Shown: positions 62,811-64,000 of the stretch, piece after piece
Layout of the letters: each line of letters opens with the position of its first letter
How positions within the stretch are numbered: position 1 is the first letter of the stretch
Assembly (NCBI GenBank): GCA_028285415.1
Contig: JANQPF010000010.1
Span: forward strand, 124,001 to 188,000
Source of the DNA: Pseudomonadales bacterium
Lineage (GTDB): Bacteria; Pseudomonadota; Gammaproteobacteria; Pseudomonadales; Azotimanducaceae
Length of the DNA: 64,000 nucleotides
Direction: 5' to 3'
Translations under genes and position numbers: made by a program
Notes under the pieces: model-generated
What the model saw: only the letters and a program-made list of their open reading frames with translations
What the model was told of the DNA's origin: nothing
Databases searched by the model: none

Positions 62811-64000
62811 TCGGCGCCGGCGGCCTCGAGCTCAATCGCCGCGAGCTTGGGAACGTCACAGTCGTGGGTGGCCATGTCGACGCTGGGGTTGGCAAATCCG
62901 TTGCCGGTGTTGAGAAGCTCCGCTTCGCCATTCTGAACGCAGATGACGTTCAGCTCCACCGGCTTCTCCGGGCTGACAATGCCGTCCCAGATGATGTCGG
63001 GGAAGGCGCCTTCGGGGCCGTACACGGCGTCGCGTACCTGTACCAGATAGTCTGAGCCGGGCGCGTTACCGCCGCCGCTGAAGGTGTTGTCGTAGATGTA
63101 AATCTCTTCGGGGTAAGGGTCGAAGCTTTCCGCAAGTTCCCGCTGCCCGGCGTAGTTGGCGCTGAAGTAGCTCGAGATCAATACGTTTGCCGTCTCGTTA
63201 TCGGAAACTTCGTTCGCGAAGATCTCTACGCGATCGTTGGAATTGATGATGATGCCGGATCCTTTCGGCACCCCCGAGACGGCGGTACCCGGGGCGGCGA
63301 AGTTTTCGGTGTTATTGGCGATGACCTTGTTGTTGTAGACCCGCGTGCTGTGTCCGCGCTGCGGAATCTGCGGCATGTTGAAAACCAGAATGCCGCCGGT
63401 GTTGTTTTCGGCGAGGTTCTCGTAGACGTCGGCACCGATGGTGTTTTCGATTTCGATGCCGGCAACGTTGTCCCGTGCTTCGTTGTTGCGAACGATCACG
63501 TCCCTGGACTGCCCCACATAGATGCCGGCATCGGATGCGGCAATGGCGATGGAGCCTTCTACCAGCACGTTGGTGGTCTGTACAGGGTAAATACCGTACG
63601 CGCCGTTGTTGACGTCGGGGCCGTTGGTCCATTCGGTGCGCACTCGGCGGATGACGATGTTGTTGCCTTCGTTGACCTTGAGGGCATCGCCGACGGTATC
63701 TTCGATGGCGAGGTCTTCAATGAGAAAGTCGGAGCCGGAGACGCTCAAACCTTCCGCGCCGGCAATCTGACCGGCAAAGCTCAGGACCGACTTGTCCATA
63801 CCCTGGCCGCGGATGGTCACACCGTCGGACTTCAGCACCAGGCTGCGTTTGAATTCGTAGCGCCCTTCGGGGATATCGATGACGTCGCCCGGCTTGGCCG
63901 TCTCGAGCGCGGTTCTGAGCGTGGTGGTGAAGTCTTCTGCCGGTGCTGATTCGCTCGATGCTGCGGGCGGTGTCTGCTCGGAACAGCCTGCGACGGCGAG
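62807..64000 (-). CDS. Parallel beta-helix lipoprotein (TIGR03805/SO2929-like), 5' end cut
   Basis: The frame is open from the stop at 62807 to the window edge. The edge cuts inside the signal peptide: LAVAGCSEQTP retains a lipobox. The mature part has a Pro-glyc start (TAKPGDVIDIPEGRYEF) and then a right-handed beta-helix with repeats such as NIVIRRVRTEW, AGIYVGQSRDVIVRNNEARD and AGIEIENTIGADVYENLAEN. Four C-terminal Cys pair in VICVQN...HDCDVP. It is the partner gene of SO2930-type cytochromes in several proteobacteria, here overlapping by ATGA. A substrate-binding or polysaccharide-related role is possible. The start codon is outside the window. Confidence 0.88.
   Translation of the reverse strand, partial: LAVAGCSEQTPPAASSESAPAEDFTTTLRTALETAKPGDVIDIPEGRYEFKRSLVLKSDGVTIRGQGMDKSVLSFAGQIAGAEGLSVSGSDFLIEDLAIEDTVGDALKVNEGNNIVIRRVRTEWTNGPDVNNGAYGIYPVQTTNVLVEGSIAIAASDAGIYVGQSRDVIVRNNEARDNVAGIEIENTIGADVYENLAENNTGGILVFNMPQIPQRGHSTRVYNNKVIANNTENFAAPGTAVSGVPKGSGIIINSNDRVEIFANEVSDNETANVLISSYFSANYAGQRELAESFDPYPEEIYIYDNTFSGGGNAPGSDYLVQVRDAVYGPEGAFPDIIWDGIVSPEKPVELNVICVQNGEAELLNTGNGFANPSVDMATHDCDVPKLAAIELEAAGAE

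Overview
The window is a GC-rich, gene-dense chromosomal segment of a gammaproteobacterium. It carries a smc-zipA-ligA block (zipA is a gammaproteobacterial division gene), a complete ccmABCDEFGHI operon, and bolA, trhO, ttcA, yaaA, lepB, ppnN, YheU and DUF1244 genes. The acyl-CoA enzymes, the TonB receptor and the parallel beta-helix/diheme cytochrome pair fit an aerobic, probably marine heterotroph (Halieaceae/Cellvibrionales-like), but that placement is inference. I saw no rRNA, tRNA, CRISPR array, insertion sequence or phage gene.

Layout. 0-13.8 kb: a minus-strand LLM oxidoreductase/DMT exporter/amidohydrolase operon cut by the left edge; lepB with DUF1244; yaaA; a PP2C phosphatase; bolA and trhO; a TesA-like esterase whose start codon overlaps that of a divergent ABC transporter/FtsX-type permease pair; a PAS-GGDEF-EAL protein with a degenerate GGDEF motif; ttcA. 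13.8-20.9 kb: a two-gene signalling operon of an OmpR-type regulator followed by a 2111-residue Hanks kinase/ATPase/GAF/PAS/histidine kinase/receiver/Hpt protein. 21.0-34.1 kb: YheU, then a near-perfect CRP/Vfr site upstream of four consecutive secreted DUF11-type genes. The last encodes a 2366-residue protein with cadherin-like, duplicated, DUF11 and carboxypeptidase-regulatory-like modules and a C-terminal beta-barrel-like region; a TonB-dependent receptor follows.

34.2-43.2 kb: ppnN, the ccm operon with mostly overlapping genes, and a GntR/FCD regulator. 43.2-50.7 kb: a structured intergenic region, then smc, zipA, ligA and an SLT-like lipoprotein. 50.8-55.8 kb: a minus-strand accessory operon (enoyl-CoA hydratase, alpha/beta hydrolase, DUF169, nitroreductase, DUF2306, PhyH dioxygenase) that looks catabolic but whose substrate cannot be read from sequence. 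55.9-64.0 kb: an anchored unknown protein, an ETFB-KMT-like methyltransferase, a small double-membrane-signal protein, an acyl-CoA dehydrogenase, a thioesterase, a ThDP enzyme with GtrA, and the diheme cytochrome/beta-helix lipoprotein pair cut by the right edge.

The strongest candidate for an undescribed system is the 21.4-31.9 kb DUF11 cluster: catabolite-type control signal, three exported proteins and a giant protein that appears to carry its own outer-membrane anchor. Second are the 2111-residue kinase with its regulator and the six-gene accessory operon. The Ccm machinery would mature the covalent haem of the diheme cytochrome encoded 20 kb away.
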